From assembly GCA_033060915.1 (NCBI GenBank), contig CM065379.1:28202318-28266317 (forward strand): DNA of 64,000 nucleotides, read 5' to 3'. Shown piece after piece: positions 1 to 10,057 of the stretch (position 1 is its first letter; every line of letters begins with the position of its first letter). This stretch comes from Euryodendron excelsum (taxonomy: Eukaryota; Streptophyta; Magnoliopsida; Ericales; Pentaphylacaceae). The position numbers and the translations under genes are program-made. The notes under the pieces are model-generated. The model saw nothing but the letters and a program-made list of their open reading frames with translations. It had not been told where the DNA came from and did not search any database.

Positions 1-2504
1 CAAAAACTCTATCTTCAAATTCACTTTCTAAAAACTCCTCCCTAGGATTCCCTTCTAGAAAACCTTCGTTTCCAAAAACGCACTTTCCAAAAATCCTCTT
101 TCCTTAGAGCCCAAGTCAAGCCCTAGAACTCACAATTAGGAAACCCTAATTTTCTTTCCAAAAACATGATTTTCAAACTTTGCCCCAAACCTAGGTTTCC
201 AAAACCTCTTGTTTTTACATCCAAACTATACATGTTTCCAAAACCTATTTTTTACATCAAAACTATAATTTTCCAAATCTAGGGTTTCTAGAATTTCTCT
301 TTCCAAATCCTTGCCAAATCCTATCTTCCCTTTAAGAAACCAAATCAAATATTCCCGTTTAGGAAACCAAATCCAATCCTCCGTTTTTGGAAATAAAATC
401 CAACCTTCCCTTTTAGAAACCAAATCCAATCCCTTGCTAATCTAACTCTTTCCTAATTCAAATCCTTCCTAAACTTTCACTTTCCTAAATCTTAAGTTTC
501 CAAAACTTGAACATAAAAATCTTTCCTAAATTTTAAAACTCAATTTCCACATCTTTCCTAACTCCACTCTTTCCTAATTCCACCTCTTTCCAAATCTCAA
601 CTTTTCAAATCTAAGCTTTCAAACTTTTCTTAAACTCAAACATTTCCTAATTTCAAGATTTTCTAAAACTCTAAAACTTTCTAAACTTCAAATCTTTCCA
701 AATCCAAAAATTTCTAAACTTAAAACTTTCTTATTTTCAAAACTTCCTTATTTTCAAAACCTTTCCTTTTTCAAAACCTTTCTTAAACTAAACTTTCCTA
801 ATTCAAAACATTTCTAAATTCAACACTTTCCAATTTCAAAACTTTCCTAAAATGAAGACTTTCCTAATTCCAAAACTTTCCTAAGTCGAAATCCTTCCTA
901 ATTTGAAAACTTTCCAAAAATGAAACTTTCCTAATTCGAAACTTTCCTAAATCGAACTTCCCAAATTCGAACCTTTCCTAAATCCAATCTTTCTCCAATC
1001 TTCCAAGTCCAGCATTAGAGTCCAATCTTTCTTAATCTCAAGTCCTTTCTTTCCTAAGTCTAGGTTTCCTAAACCTCCATCTTTCCAAAATAAGTCTAAA
1101 TCTTTCTTCCAAGTTCTATCTATTCAAATCAAAATCCAATCTCTTCAATTCCAGAACTCCAAATTCCAATTTTCAATTCAAAGTTCAATCTCTCAATCTT
1201 CCAATTCAGTCACTTTCTTTCAACTCTTTTACTTTCAATCGGACTCCGGTCCGAACTATGACTGACCTGATTCCCCCAAAGGGATACGTAGGCAACCTTC
1301 ATAGGTGCGGTCACAACACTTTTCAAACTTTCAATTCCACCCTCATGGGTGCGGTCTCCACATTTTTCAAATCTCAAATTCCAATCTATTTAGAAACTTC
1401 CAATTTCAAATTTCTGTTTCCAAATTTTCGAACTTTCCAATTTCAATTCCATCTCTTCAAATCTATTTTCAAATCAAATCAATTTCAAATCAATCTCTTT
1501 TCAAATCTATTTTTCAATTTTCTTAACTTGCACTTGCATATCATGCATCATGTTAGTTTCTTTTCAAGCATTGTTTTCAAAGTGGATAGGATTGGCCAAT
1601 AGTTAGTTGAAGGCTCTCATAGGTGAATCTAGGGTAGATTGACATGTAGGTACCGAAAGGGCGGGGTAGGTTGATGGCTTAGTGCGTCTTCCCTACACGT
1701 AACCAACCTCCGAATCTAGATCACTGTTTTCAAAGACCAAAAGGAGTTATTTTTCAAAAAGGGCTAAATATTTTTCAAAGGTTGCCAAACAACCTGTTTT
1801 TCTTAAAAACCCTCTTTTGAGGAGATCTTTTTAAAACCTTTTTCAAAAATCCTAAGTGTAGTCTTCTGATTATTCTTAGTTTTTAGGTGACCTAACACCC
1901 CTTGATCAAGTTAGGTGGCGACTCCAAATTTTTTTTTCCAAAAGTCCTTTATTCAAATCAATTTTTCAATTGAAACCTAGTCGCACTGATTCTTCTAGGA
2001 GGGTGAGTTCTAACGAGAGAGTACAGTGTTTTTCCTACTTGTGGGAGTGTTCTTCGAGTGCGAAAAATCTGGGCGCGACAAAGGGCGGGATAGGGTGATG
2101 GCTTAGTGCGTCTTCCCTACACGGTAACCAACCTCCGAACCTGAATCACTATTTTCGTAGGACCAAAATGGAGCTATTTTCAAAAAAGAGCTTAAATATT
2201 TTCTAAAGGTTGCCAAACAACCTATTTTCTTAAAAACCCTCTCTTGACGAAGTATTTTTATAATTATTTTCAAAAACCCTCAGTGCAGTCTTCAGATTGT
2301 GCTTAGTTTTTAGGTGACTTAACTCACCTTAATCAAGTTAGGTGGTGACTCTGGATTATTTTTCAAAAGCCCTTTATTCAAATTAATTTTCAATTTAAAC
2401 CTAGTCACACTAATTCTTCCAGGAAGATGAGTTCTAACGAGAGAGTACAATATTTTTCTTGCTTGTGTGTGTATTCCTTGAGTGCGAAAAATCTGGGTGC
2501 GACA
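1..2504 (+). mobile_element. Family-A giant LTR, 3' part, cut by the window edge
   Basis: The window opens inside a long LTR. Positions 1-1230 are a C/T-rich, A-rich tract built of short degenerate words such as CTTTCCTAAA, matching the tract at about 33000-34650 in the complete copy. It is followed by a conserved hairpin block (1239-1325), the GGCGGGGTAGG block near 1661, and the terminus GGGTGCGACA at 2504. Complete family-A copies start TGTAAGCACCCC and end GGGCGCGACA. No PBS follows 2504; what follows matches the first exon region of the antisense PMD-like gene. This is therefore best read as a solo LTR or partial insertion into that gene. Its left end and left target duplication lie outside the window. 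Confidence 0.8.
1656..2503 (+). repeat. Tandem duplication of the LTR 3' terminus (2 x 424 bp)
   Basis: The last 424 bp of the LTR occur twice in direct tandem. Both units begin AAAGGGCGGG (1656 and 2080), both carry the CTTCCCTACACG and AACCAACCTCCGAAC words, and both end at a GCGACA terminus (2080 and 2504). The units differ at many bases and by small indels, so the duplication is old. The short AAAGGGCGGG match at the joint suggests slippage or unequal crossing-over. Confidence 0.85.
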
Positions 2505-3930
2505 ACACTATCACCGGATTCTCACCAAAAAACTCGAATTTTGTATGAAAACTCAAAGGTTAGAATTCTTGAAATTTTGTTGATTTTGATGTATATGTGC
2601 TTGTTGGGTTTTGCATGTTCGTGCTTGAATTTTGTACAAGATGTCTTAGAAAAATGTACAGAATAACCGTACGGAGTTTCTTAATTTTTTGAAAATTTTT
2701 GAATTTTTAAATTTTCATAAATTGACAAAAATATGGGAAATTAGGAAAAATTGGAAAATTGACCCTATTAAAGGTAGAAAAATTATAGGACATTTTTTAG
2801 AAAATCGTGAGGATCTTCTCGAATGTTCTGAGAAGTTTAAAAAATTTTTAGGAAATAAAAACGTAATCAGGAACTTTTGAAAAGCGAAGAAATATGACTT
2901 GAAAATTGTGTCTAATTATGGGTCATGTGTCACCGAGGATGGGATTGTGTTGATTGATGTGGTTGAAGGCTCAAGATGCCTTGAAAATGTGTTTGTGGCT
3001 TGTTAACTTTTGGGATAGAGACTTTTTTAAGGTGGAACTTTGCTGAAAGTTTTCAAAAAAGTATGAACTCCTAAAAAAAGATTCAACGTTTTGATTCTAA
3101 AACCCCTAGGAATTTTTAAAGGGACATTCCAAGGACAAAGAAAGTTGCTTTTAAAAACTGGTCTTTTGATGGAGAAAGCTCGGGAAAACCGAAATTTTAA
3201 AAGATTTTCCTTGAAATGGGGCTTTTGAAGGAGAAAGTCCGAAAAACCAATTTGAAATTTTTTAAATGGAACTTTTTGAGGAAAAAGCTTGGAAAACCTT
3301 AGAAAACTTTATAAACAGGGCTTTTGAAGGAAAAGGCCCAGGAAACCGGTTTGAAAATTTTGAAATGAAATTTTGTGAGGAAAAAGCTCAGAAAACCTTA
3401 GAGAACTTTGGAAATAGGGCTTTTAAAGGAAAAGGCCTAGAAAACCGGTTTAAATTTTTGAAATGGAACTTTTTGAGAAAAATGCTTAGAGGACCTTAGA
3501 AAACTTTAGAAACAGGGCTTTTAAAAGAAAAGGCTCAGGAAACTGGTTTGAAATTTTGAATTGAAACTCTTTGAGGAAAAAGCTCAAAAAGGCTTATAAA
3601 ATTTTAGAAACAGGGCTTTTGAAGGAAAAGGCACGAGAAGCCTGTTTGAAAATTTTGAAATGAAACTTTTTGAGGAAAAAGCTCGGAAAACCTTAGAAAT
3701 TGACTTGAAATAAAATTGGGGAAAGGATAGAGCTTTGAATTCTTCTCTTTTTTTTTCTTCTTCTTTTCTTCTTTTTCTTCTTATTCTTTTTTATTCTTTT
3801 TGTATTTCTCTTTATTTTTTCTTTTTGTATTTTTCTTTTTTGTTTTTTTTTTTTTTTTCTTCTTCTCTTTTTTATTCATATCATGCTACTGACTGACTTT
3901 CTACATTCCTTTCTATTGTTGCTTTTCAGG
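2505..3930 (+). other. Exon-1 remnant and leader intron of the PMD-like antisense gene
   Basis: No long coding frame is present. The first about 54 bp resemble 28965-29016 in the second copy. A donor-like CAAAG/GTTAGA lies at 2558/2559. The stretch ends in a long pyrimidine tract (about 3741-3926) and a clean acceptor, TTGCTTTTCAG (3919-3929), one base before the ATG at 3931. The predicted intron is about 1.37 kb, and the second copy gives about 1.43 kb once its nested LTR is removed. AATAACCGTA (2663) recurs at about 29272. The middle is AT-rich and then a 98-bp tandem repeat. Splicing is inferred from sequence only. Confidence 0.55.
3178..3720 (+). repeat. About 98-bp tandem repeat inside the predicted intron
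   Basis: GGGCTTTT followed by a purine-rich stretch recurs at 3318, 3417, 3515 and 3613, so the spacing is 98-99 bp. Each unit also has AAACCGGTTTGAAA-like and GAGGAAAAAGCTC words. The array is strongly purine-rich on this strand. Related but more diverged units occur at about 29640-30200 and 35480-35580 in the second gene copy, so the array is a property of the intron. Confidence 0.8.
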
Positions 3931-5227
3931 ATGTCGGATGGAGGCGATGATGGTTCAGAGAGGAGGCATTATGGGAAGGCACCACGGGTTGATTTCGAGG
4001 AGGGTAGTGCCAGGTGGCTCTGTCCGTGGCAGGGTGGTCACTCCCATCAATCTTCAAGCTGGACAACTTCTAATGGTAGGTCTGCGAGGGGCCAGTCCTC
4101 GACTGTTTCAGGTGAGAGGGTTGAAGAGGAGGTTGACTTGTCCGCCAATCCGAGGACTGGGTATGGGATGGCATCTATTCAAGATTGGCGTAAGGATGTC
4201 TCATCTTTGGATGATTAGTTAGAGATCCCTGATGTTCTACCTCTACAGGATTTGGCCTACCATCCGAGCCTCTGTATGCGTTATGTTTGGATGCCATCAA
4301 CTACTCATAGTTCATTCAGAGGGGCCTTTATTTCTCCCTTGAGAGCCATGTAGGCATCGACTCAATTTTACTGGGATTTTCTCTTTTCAGATTGGCTTTG
4401 GCACCTTTATGACTCTTCAGACAAACATACTTGATCACAAGTTATCGATTGGGTTACTCAAGAGATAGTTTGGGGAGACCAGAACTTTGCATTTGGTAAG
4501 TTTTGAGCTGGGACCCACCCCTGTTGACTGCGAGATGATCAATGGCCTATCTTTTGGGGGTATCTTGATTTCTTTGCAGCCCGTGTCTCCTGTTGAGGCT
4601 TGCCTTCTCGTAGGTTTGCCAGGGATTATCGGCTCGAGTTTCTCAACTTCGCTTTTGTGTCCAATAGAGACAACTTTTGCTTTGAGCCTTCCCTAGAGGA
4701 TTTGGTTATCATGAGGCACTGGTTGGTACTATATGTCATCTTAAGTTGCTTTTGTAACAATAACAAGTTGGCAGTTCCTCTGCCTTTGGTGAGCCTGGTA
4801 GCTGATTTAAATGCCTTGGATTACGTGGACTGGGGTGTTTTCACCTTTGTTGGCTTTTTACGGGGGGATGAGAGTTAGGACATCCGGGGCATGGGGCAGC
4901 TTGACTAGGTTCTGGCCCTTTCTGATATGGTGGAGTTATCAGTACTTGCCAATGCGATGGCCAGTGGTATTAACTACAGATGCATTTCCACGGGCCACGA
5001 GGTGGCTAGACAATAGGTAGTCTAGTGCTCCTTGCTTACATATTTTGTTGCTCCTTGGGCCAACTTGGAGTTATTGAGACCCTGGGATGTGACTTGGGCA
5101 CCTTACTCTTGCTCTCCTTAGTGTGCCAGTATGAGGGACCTCATCCTTTTGTCTAGGTCACGTGTTACCTTTTGAGGCCACCTTTCATGGGAAAAAAAAC
5201 TTAGGGGAGCATCATTGGGGACAGCTG
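3931..5227 (+). pseudogene. Plant-mobile-domain-like protein, decayed (antisense gene of a family-A element)
   Basis: Translation begins MSDGGDDGSERRHYGKAPR at the ATG just after the acceptor. The first frame stays open to 4218 and then meets stops. From about 4430 another frame reads TRTLHLVSFELGP, then GLSFGG, and after further frame changes DLNALDYVDWGVFTFVGFLR, LTRFWPFLIWW, YLPMRWPVV, FPRATRW and LRPWDVTWAPY. The order and spacing resemble the plant mobile domain (PMD, aminotransferase-like; MAIN/MAIL1 type), including the (D/Y)xWG and FPRxxRW regions. At least four frameshifts or stops break it. PMD proteins are known both as host genes and inside plant transposable elements; here the setting is an element, antisense near its 3' LTR. 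No catalytic role is assigned. The call rests on motif resemblance, not on a search. Confidence 0.62.
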
Positions 5228-5835
5228 TGTCATGCCCCGATTTTTCGCACTCGAGGAAAATACACACAAGTGGAAAAAACACGGTACTATCTCGTTAGAA
5301 CTCATCCTCCTAGAAGGACGAGTGCGACTAGATTTGAATTAGAAATTGATTTTGAATAAGGGCTTTTGGAAAAAGGTTTGGAGTCGCTACCTAATTTGAT
5401 TAAGGTGAGTTAGGTCACCTAAAACTAAGTGCAATCCAAATATTAAACTTAGGGTTTTTGAAAAGATTTTGGAAAACTTTCTCAATAGAGAGCTTTTAAG
5501 AAAATAGGTTGTTTGGCAACCTTTGGAAATATTTAAGTCCTTTCTAAAAATAACTTCATTTTGGTCTTTGAAAACAGCGATCTAGGTTTGGAGGTTCGTT
5601 ATGTGAAGGGAAGACCTACTAAACCATCACCCTACCCCGCCCTTTTGGTACCTACATGTCTATTCACCCTAAGTTCACCCATTAGAATCTTTGAATAACA
5701 ATTGTCAAATACTATCCACTTTGAAAAGAGAATTATAGAAAAAATGTTTGACATGATGCATGATATGCAAATGAAAGAATAAGACTTAATTTTTGAAAAT
5801 AGATTTAAAAAAACTTGATTTGAAATTTGAAAGAA
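5228..5835 (-). mobile_element. Family-A LTR 3'-end fragment, reverse orientation
   Basis: Begins TGTCATGCCCCGATTTTTCG, the reverse complement of the family-A LTR terminus. It runs through the inverted 'lattice' of terminal words (GGTGAGTTAGGTCACC, TTGTTTGGCAACC, ACCCTACCCCGCCC) to about 5835. There the sequence switches abruptly to the opposite orientation. The rest of this LTR is missing. Confidence 0.8.
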
Positions 5836-6914
5836 GGAAAACTTTCCTAATTTGGAACTTTCCTTATTCGAAACTTTCTAAAATCAAGCTTTCCAAAAGT
5901 CAAACTTTTTAAGTGTATGTTTAAACCATAAGTTACCTAAGTCCTAAGATGCCTAAACCCTAGTTCGACCCTAACCCTGAGTTAGGAAAATTCAATTCAT
6001 TTCTAAATCTTAAGTCTATATCAAGATGGATTTCAAATCTGAATTCAAGTCAAGATGATTTCAAAGTTTAATTTAAACTTTCCAAAATAAGTCCAAGTTC
6101 TACTTCAAAGTCAATTTCAAATCAAAGTTCAATTTTCAATCTTCTAATCAAAGTTCAAATCAAACTATTTTCAAGTCAAACTTTTCAATGACCCCGAAGT
6201 GTCTATTTTCAATCAGACTCTGATTTGGAACTATGATTGGCTTGATTCCCAACAAAGGGATATGTAGGGAACCCTCATGGGCGCGATCATAACCTTTTTA
6301 AGAATTCCAATTCTCTTTTTCAAAATCTCTCTCCAAGTTTAAATTCTTTTCATGCACTTGCATATCATGCATCACATCATCCCTGAAGTAATGGCTCAAA
6401 CCTCTTTTCAAAATTCTCAAAGTGGATATAATTGGATATTGGATACCGAAGATTCTAAATGAGTGAACCTAGGGTTACGAGACATGTAAGTACTGCAAGG
6501 GCGGGATAGGGTGATAGCCTAGTACATATTCTCTATACGTAACCAACCTCCGAACCTAGAATCACTGTTTTTGGAAAACAAAAAATGAAGTTATTTTCAA
6601 AAAGAGTTTAAATCTTTTCAAAGGTTGCCAGACAACCTGTTTTCTCCAAAAAAGAACCCTCTCTTGAGGCATTTTTCCAAATTCTTTTTGAAAAACCATA
6701 AGTTTAATCTTTAGATTGCACTCAGTTTTAGGTGACCTAATTCACCTTAACAAAGTTAGGTAGAGATTCCAAACCTTATTTTCAAAAGCTTTTATTCAAA
6801 TTAATTTCAATTCAAACCTAGCTGCACTTGTCCTTCTAGAGGGATAAGTTCTAACTAGAGAGTACCATGTGTTTCTCACATGTCATCTCAAGTGCGAAAA
6901 ATCGTGGTAGGACA
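5836..6914 (+). mobile_element. Truncated 5' LTR of element E0 (family A)
   Basis: From about 5836 the sequence matches the plus-oriented LTR (compare 11770-12660): ACTTTCCTAATTTGGAAC, the hairpin block near 6220-6295, CATGCACTTGCATATCATGC, and the end GTGCGAAAAATC..GGACA at 6914. A PBS-like site follows two bases later, which shows this is a 5' LTR and fixes the orientation of the whole family. The upstream 3-4 kb of LTR, including the promoter, is lost at the head-to-head junction. Confidence 0.8.
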
Positions 6915-6916
6915 AC

Positions 6917-6934
6917 TGGCGACTCCACTGAGAT
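6917..6934 (+). other. Primer binding site of element E0
   Basis: TGGCGACTCCACTGAGAT starts two bases after the LTR terminus. It begins with TGG, as tRNA-primed PBSs do, and TGGCGACTC is the type seen in Tat/Ogre elements. The exact tRNA was not checked. This is the only clear family-A PBS in the window. Confidence 0.75.
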
Positions 6935-7639
6935 GCTTAAAGGGTTAGGCCATTATCATGTCTCTTCACCTTTCACTCACCTCGAATTTTTGATTAACTT
7001 GTCCAATACTATCCCCTTCAAATTTTTTGAAATCAAACTTTTCAAAGTTTTTTTCAAAAATTGTCATCGCTTGCATTCAATTCACATTCAATCATTCTAT
7101 CTTGCATGAAGTTTGTCATCAAGGTACTAACTTTTTATATTTTATTTTGTAGGTGGACCATGTTTACACTTACTTTTATTTGTCCATATAAACTGTCATG
7201 AATGACAAGATGGAATGGACAGGATGGATGGGAGTTGTTGGGTCATTACCTCCATTTTTTAAAAACTTCACACATACACTACACGTGCACTTGCATTTGC
7301 ATATTTGCATTCTCTACCTGATTATGTCCCTTTTAGTTAAAAGGGAGAATGGTATATTAGTCATAGGCGGATGCTATATCAGTATCTCAACCTACGGCCT
7401 CTTGATGGTTCCCCCGCTCAGATCACCGATCGATAATGGTACCACATAGGGGAGTGGGCCTAGGTTTGAAGATCCGAGAGCCGAGCCTTCTTAGGAAGCA
7501 TTAGTAACTCCCAACGTTATGCTTATGTAGCATGCCATGCATAGCCGAACCTCTACAGGATTTAAGACACACACGTCAATTTCAAAACTAAGGAGGAAAG
7601 GGTGATCGCTTTACTTTTTATTACTTTCTGTCCAGTTAA

Positions 7640-8630
7640 ACTACTTAATTCCTACTATTATGCTGCTCATGCATTTTCTACTGCTATGTTATTGTTATGC
7701 TGCTCATGCATCCATTGCCCATTTTAAGACAAGAGTTCCAAAGTAACTCAAGTCATTGCATTCCATGCATATGGTCAACCCCCAGAGAGTGGCCCTAAAG
7801 CCAGTCTCGCTCATTCAAAGCTTACCTAAATTCTTAAGGGAACTAAGTGACCATAAGAACTCATGGCATGCAACAAGATCATCTCATAAAAAGAGGTCTT
7901 AATCACTCTCCGCTCATGGAGATAGGGTTGCCAAGAAGACAATGGGCAATCTAAATGCAGGGTCTCTTAACGACCTCCATCAGAAAAGGAGAATCTGAAG
8001 ACTCATGAGTATTTAGGATTTTAAATGTAAAAGTAGATAGGCGAATGTGCTAAGAAAAATGTTCTCCCTCCCCTTTCTATGTACTTTTGAAATTCCATGT
8101 ACAAGGGGAACTTACTTTAATAAAACTATCATTTATAGTTCTTGTGAATTAATAGATGTATGTATGAATGAATGAATGACTAGATATATAGGTATGGTAT
8201 TTGCATACAAGGGTAAAGCCCTATCACCAAAGAATGATCCCACTCATCATGCTTAGTCCCCCTATCAAAACAAGGGCACCCTTAAGGCATGCATTGCATA
8301 TAAACTTTCAAATCAAAGCACTAACTTCTCTTTCATCTCATGTCTTCTTTCCTCTCCCCCATCTCCGAAGGCCAAGAACATGAAAGGCTGAAGCAATGAC
8401 AAAAAGGGGGTCTTCTAAAATTGCTTATTTACTACTATTATGCTATTCACATATCTGGGGCTATCATGTGCATGCATCGATATCCCTTCCAAGGTAAGAG
8501 TTTTAAGAAACTTGAGTCATTGCATTCTCACATATTCAATCAACCGTAGAGAGCAATGAACAATCCAATCTCATGTTAATTAAACCTACCCAAACTCCTA
8601 ATTGAAACTCATGTAAACATAAGCCCAGTC
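7640..8630 (+). repeat. Diverged direct duplication within the E0 leader (spacing about 770 bp)
   Basis: CTACTATTATGCT (about 7652 and 8432) is followed in both places by a TCATGCAT-rich stretch, an AAG-rich word, AGTCATTGCATTC (about 7752 and 8515), a CAACC..AGAGAG word and an ACTCCTAA-like run. The copies are diverged by substitutions and indels. E1 has the stretch once, so the duplication belongs to E0. Confidence 0.55.
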
Positions 8631-8723
8631 ATTGGAAAATGCCTACCCCACAGTGAAGAGTAAGAAGAACTGGTCATCCATCTGCAAGACGTTACTTTTA
8701 AACAACTACCTTCGCACTATATT

Positions 8724-8951
8724 GTGACAATCACCATCCATGTAGAAGAGGACTTCACCATTTGCAAAGTTTTGTCAATACCATGCATTGTCACAATAGA
8801 ACCCTCCAACTTCCAAGCTTTCAAGCGCATGTCAATCACCCAAAAGATTTGGCCCACTCCAATCACTCGACAGTTGAGAAAATGGTCGATAACCCCCTCA
8901 GCAGTAAAGGCTTCCAACCTGAAAAGGACTAAGGGCACAGCTACAGGGTGA
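8724..8951 (+). pseudogene. Short open stretch in E0, not recognised
   Basis: A 75-codon open frame with ordinary amino-acid composition (for example SIPCIVTIEPSNFQAF and KIWPTPITRQLRKW) sits between the leader and the integrase remnant and has stops on both sides. By position it could be a scrap of the gag-pro polyprotein of the same Tat/Ogre-like element, but I cannot align it to a named domain. The overlapping reverse frame at 8717-8938 looks like its shadow. Confidence 0.25.
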
Positions 8952-9498
8952 TCTTCATCTAAAAGAATTCAACAGTCAGGGTCATACTCGTAGGCTGGGA
9001 TATTGTCCCCCTCCAAAGGAGACTAAGCAAAAGGGTCGACTCGAAGTCCAATCGTAAACAACTGACCGCAAATTCACAGTTTACCTTTGCAGTCTTGATC
9101 ATTAACTACAAATCTATTCAAAATTTCATAAGCGTCACTATCAAACTTGTTTCACAAAGAAGATATCCTAGTCCTGGACTCTGATCCTCTAGCATCAACT
9201 TACCTTACTCAAGGTTCCATCTATTCGGCCTCATCAGACAAGAAGAGGGCCAACTAAATTGCCTCTCATTTTCCTAGACCCTAAAGGCCCTAGTAAAATT
9301 TACACAAGGAATCCCTTGATATTATTATGTTAAAGTATCTTGTAGAATATCAAATATATAACAGGCAAATCTGAAATAAATGACTTTTAATTATAAAATG
9401 CTTCCTTTGTCATATTAAAATATTTTTTAAAAAACTAAAACTTGCAGGCTATTCAAAGCTTTGCATTTTTTTACCCTAAAAACTTTCCAGAGGTCCTC

Positions 9499-10057
9499 CA
9501 TAGATTTGGCCTCCTCAAGTCCATCATCACAGATACTGTAAGTGACCTCAACAACGACATTTTGGCAAAACATCGCTAAACCTTTAACTCGGAAGCCTAC
9601 CATTCACAAAGAAATTGAGCCATCGAAGCAGTAAAACAAAAACCATCCAGAAAATCCCTCACAAGAAAATAGACAACCACAAGGATTGGCACAATCAGCT
9701 ACCCTTTACACTGATGGCATATAGAATCTCAATCAGAATCGCAACTGTGGCATCACCAATCTCCGTGGTCCGAGGCAATGAGGTAGTTCTACTAGTCAAA
9801 GTATAAATTTAACTTACTAAAGCAGACTGAATCAAAGACTGACATGAACAACTTTGCCCCTAGATGAAAAGAGAATGACAGCCATCTGCCATGCCCAATG
9901 CTATCAAAGATGCATCGCCAGGGCCTTCAATAGGAAAGCCAAGCCCCGCCAATTCAAGGAAGGAGATATGTTCTCAAAAAGATACTTCCAAATCAGCAGA
10001 AAGCCAAAGGCAAGTTTGCCCCTAACCATGAAGGCTCGTCAGAAGAAATCTTTGTAG
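9499..10057 (+). pseudogene. Integrase remnant of a Tat/Ogre-like Ty3/gypsy element
   Basis: Three frames together give the C-terminal two thirds of a retroviral-type integrase. Frame 1 reads HRFGLLKSIITDT..DLNNDI; the D of ITD (about 9532) is the second catalytic Asp. The catalytic Glu is kept in AIEAV at about 9625. Frame 3 then reads IDNHKDWHNQLPFTLMAYR, and frame 2 LDEKRMTAICHAQCYQR, ARAFNRKAKPRQFKEGDM, the usual region before the C-terminal domain. The HRDWHxKLPFAL and KPRQFKEGDxVLK patterns are typical of Tat/Ogre integrases. A stop at 9577 and two frameshifts make it non-functional. The N-terminal zinc-binding part is absent. Confidence 0.8.

Larger units (their letters stand above)
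6935..9498 (+). mobile_element. E0 leader and decayed gag-pol region
   Basis: Positions 6935-8390 are untranslated leader shared with E1 (40263-40956 and 55101-55855). Shared marks are an acceptor-like TATTTTATTTTGTAG/GTGGACC at 7151/7152, GTTGTTGGGTC near 7237, CAACCCCCAGAGAG at 7779, the ATGAATGAATGA run near 8165, and GGGCACCC near 8274. In E1 the gag gene follows at the matching point; in E0 I see no gag there, only a second leader copy and then broken frames. Protease and reverse transcriptase are not recognisable. About 2 kb or more of coding sequence must have been lost. Confidence 0.6.

Noticed and set aside
1258..1602. Phe/Ser/Asn-rich frames here and at 13621-13873 and 34730-35008
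   Set aside because: They are translations of the CT-rich LTR tract and change frame between copies, so there is no protein-level conservation.
4487..5020. Several separate short genes (4487-4696, 4600-4878, 4811-5020)
   Set aside because: They are frame-shifted pieces of one PMD-like sequence rather than independent genes.
1..6914. LTRs at 1-2504 and 5836-6914 as a pair flanking one element
   Set aside because: No PBS follows 2504, and the DNA between is an antisense-gene region of a different element followed by an inverted LTR end.
6917..6934. A tRNA gene or tRNA-derived element at the PBS
   Set aside because: Only the 18-base complement of a tRNA 3' end is present; no cloverleaf can be drawn from the flanks. 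The same holds for 49896-49913.
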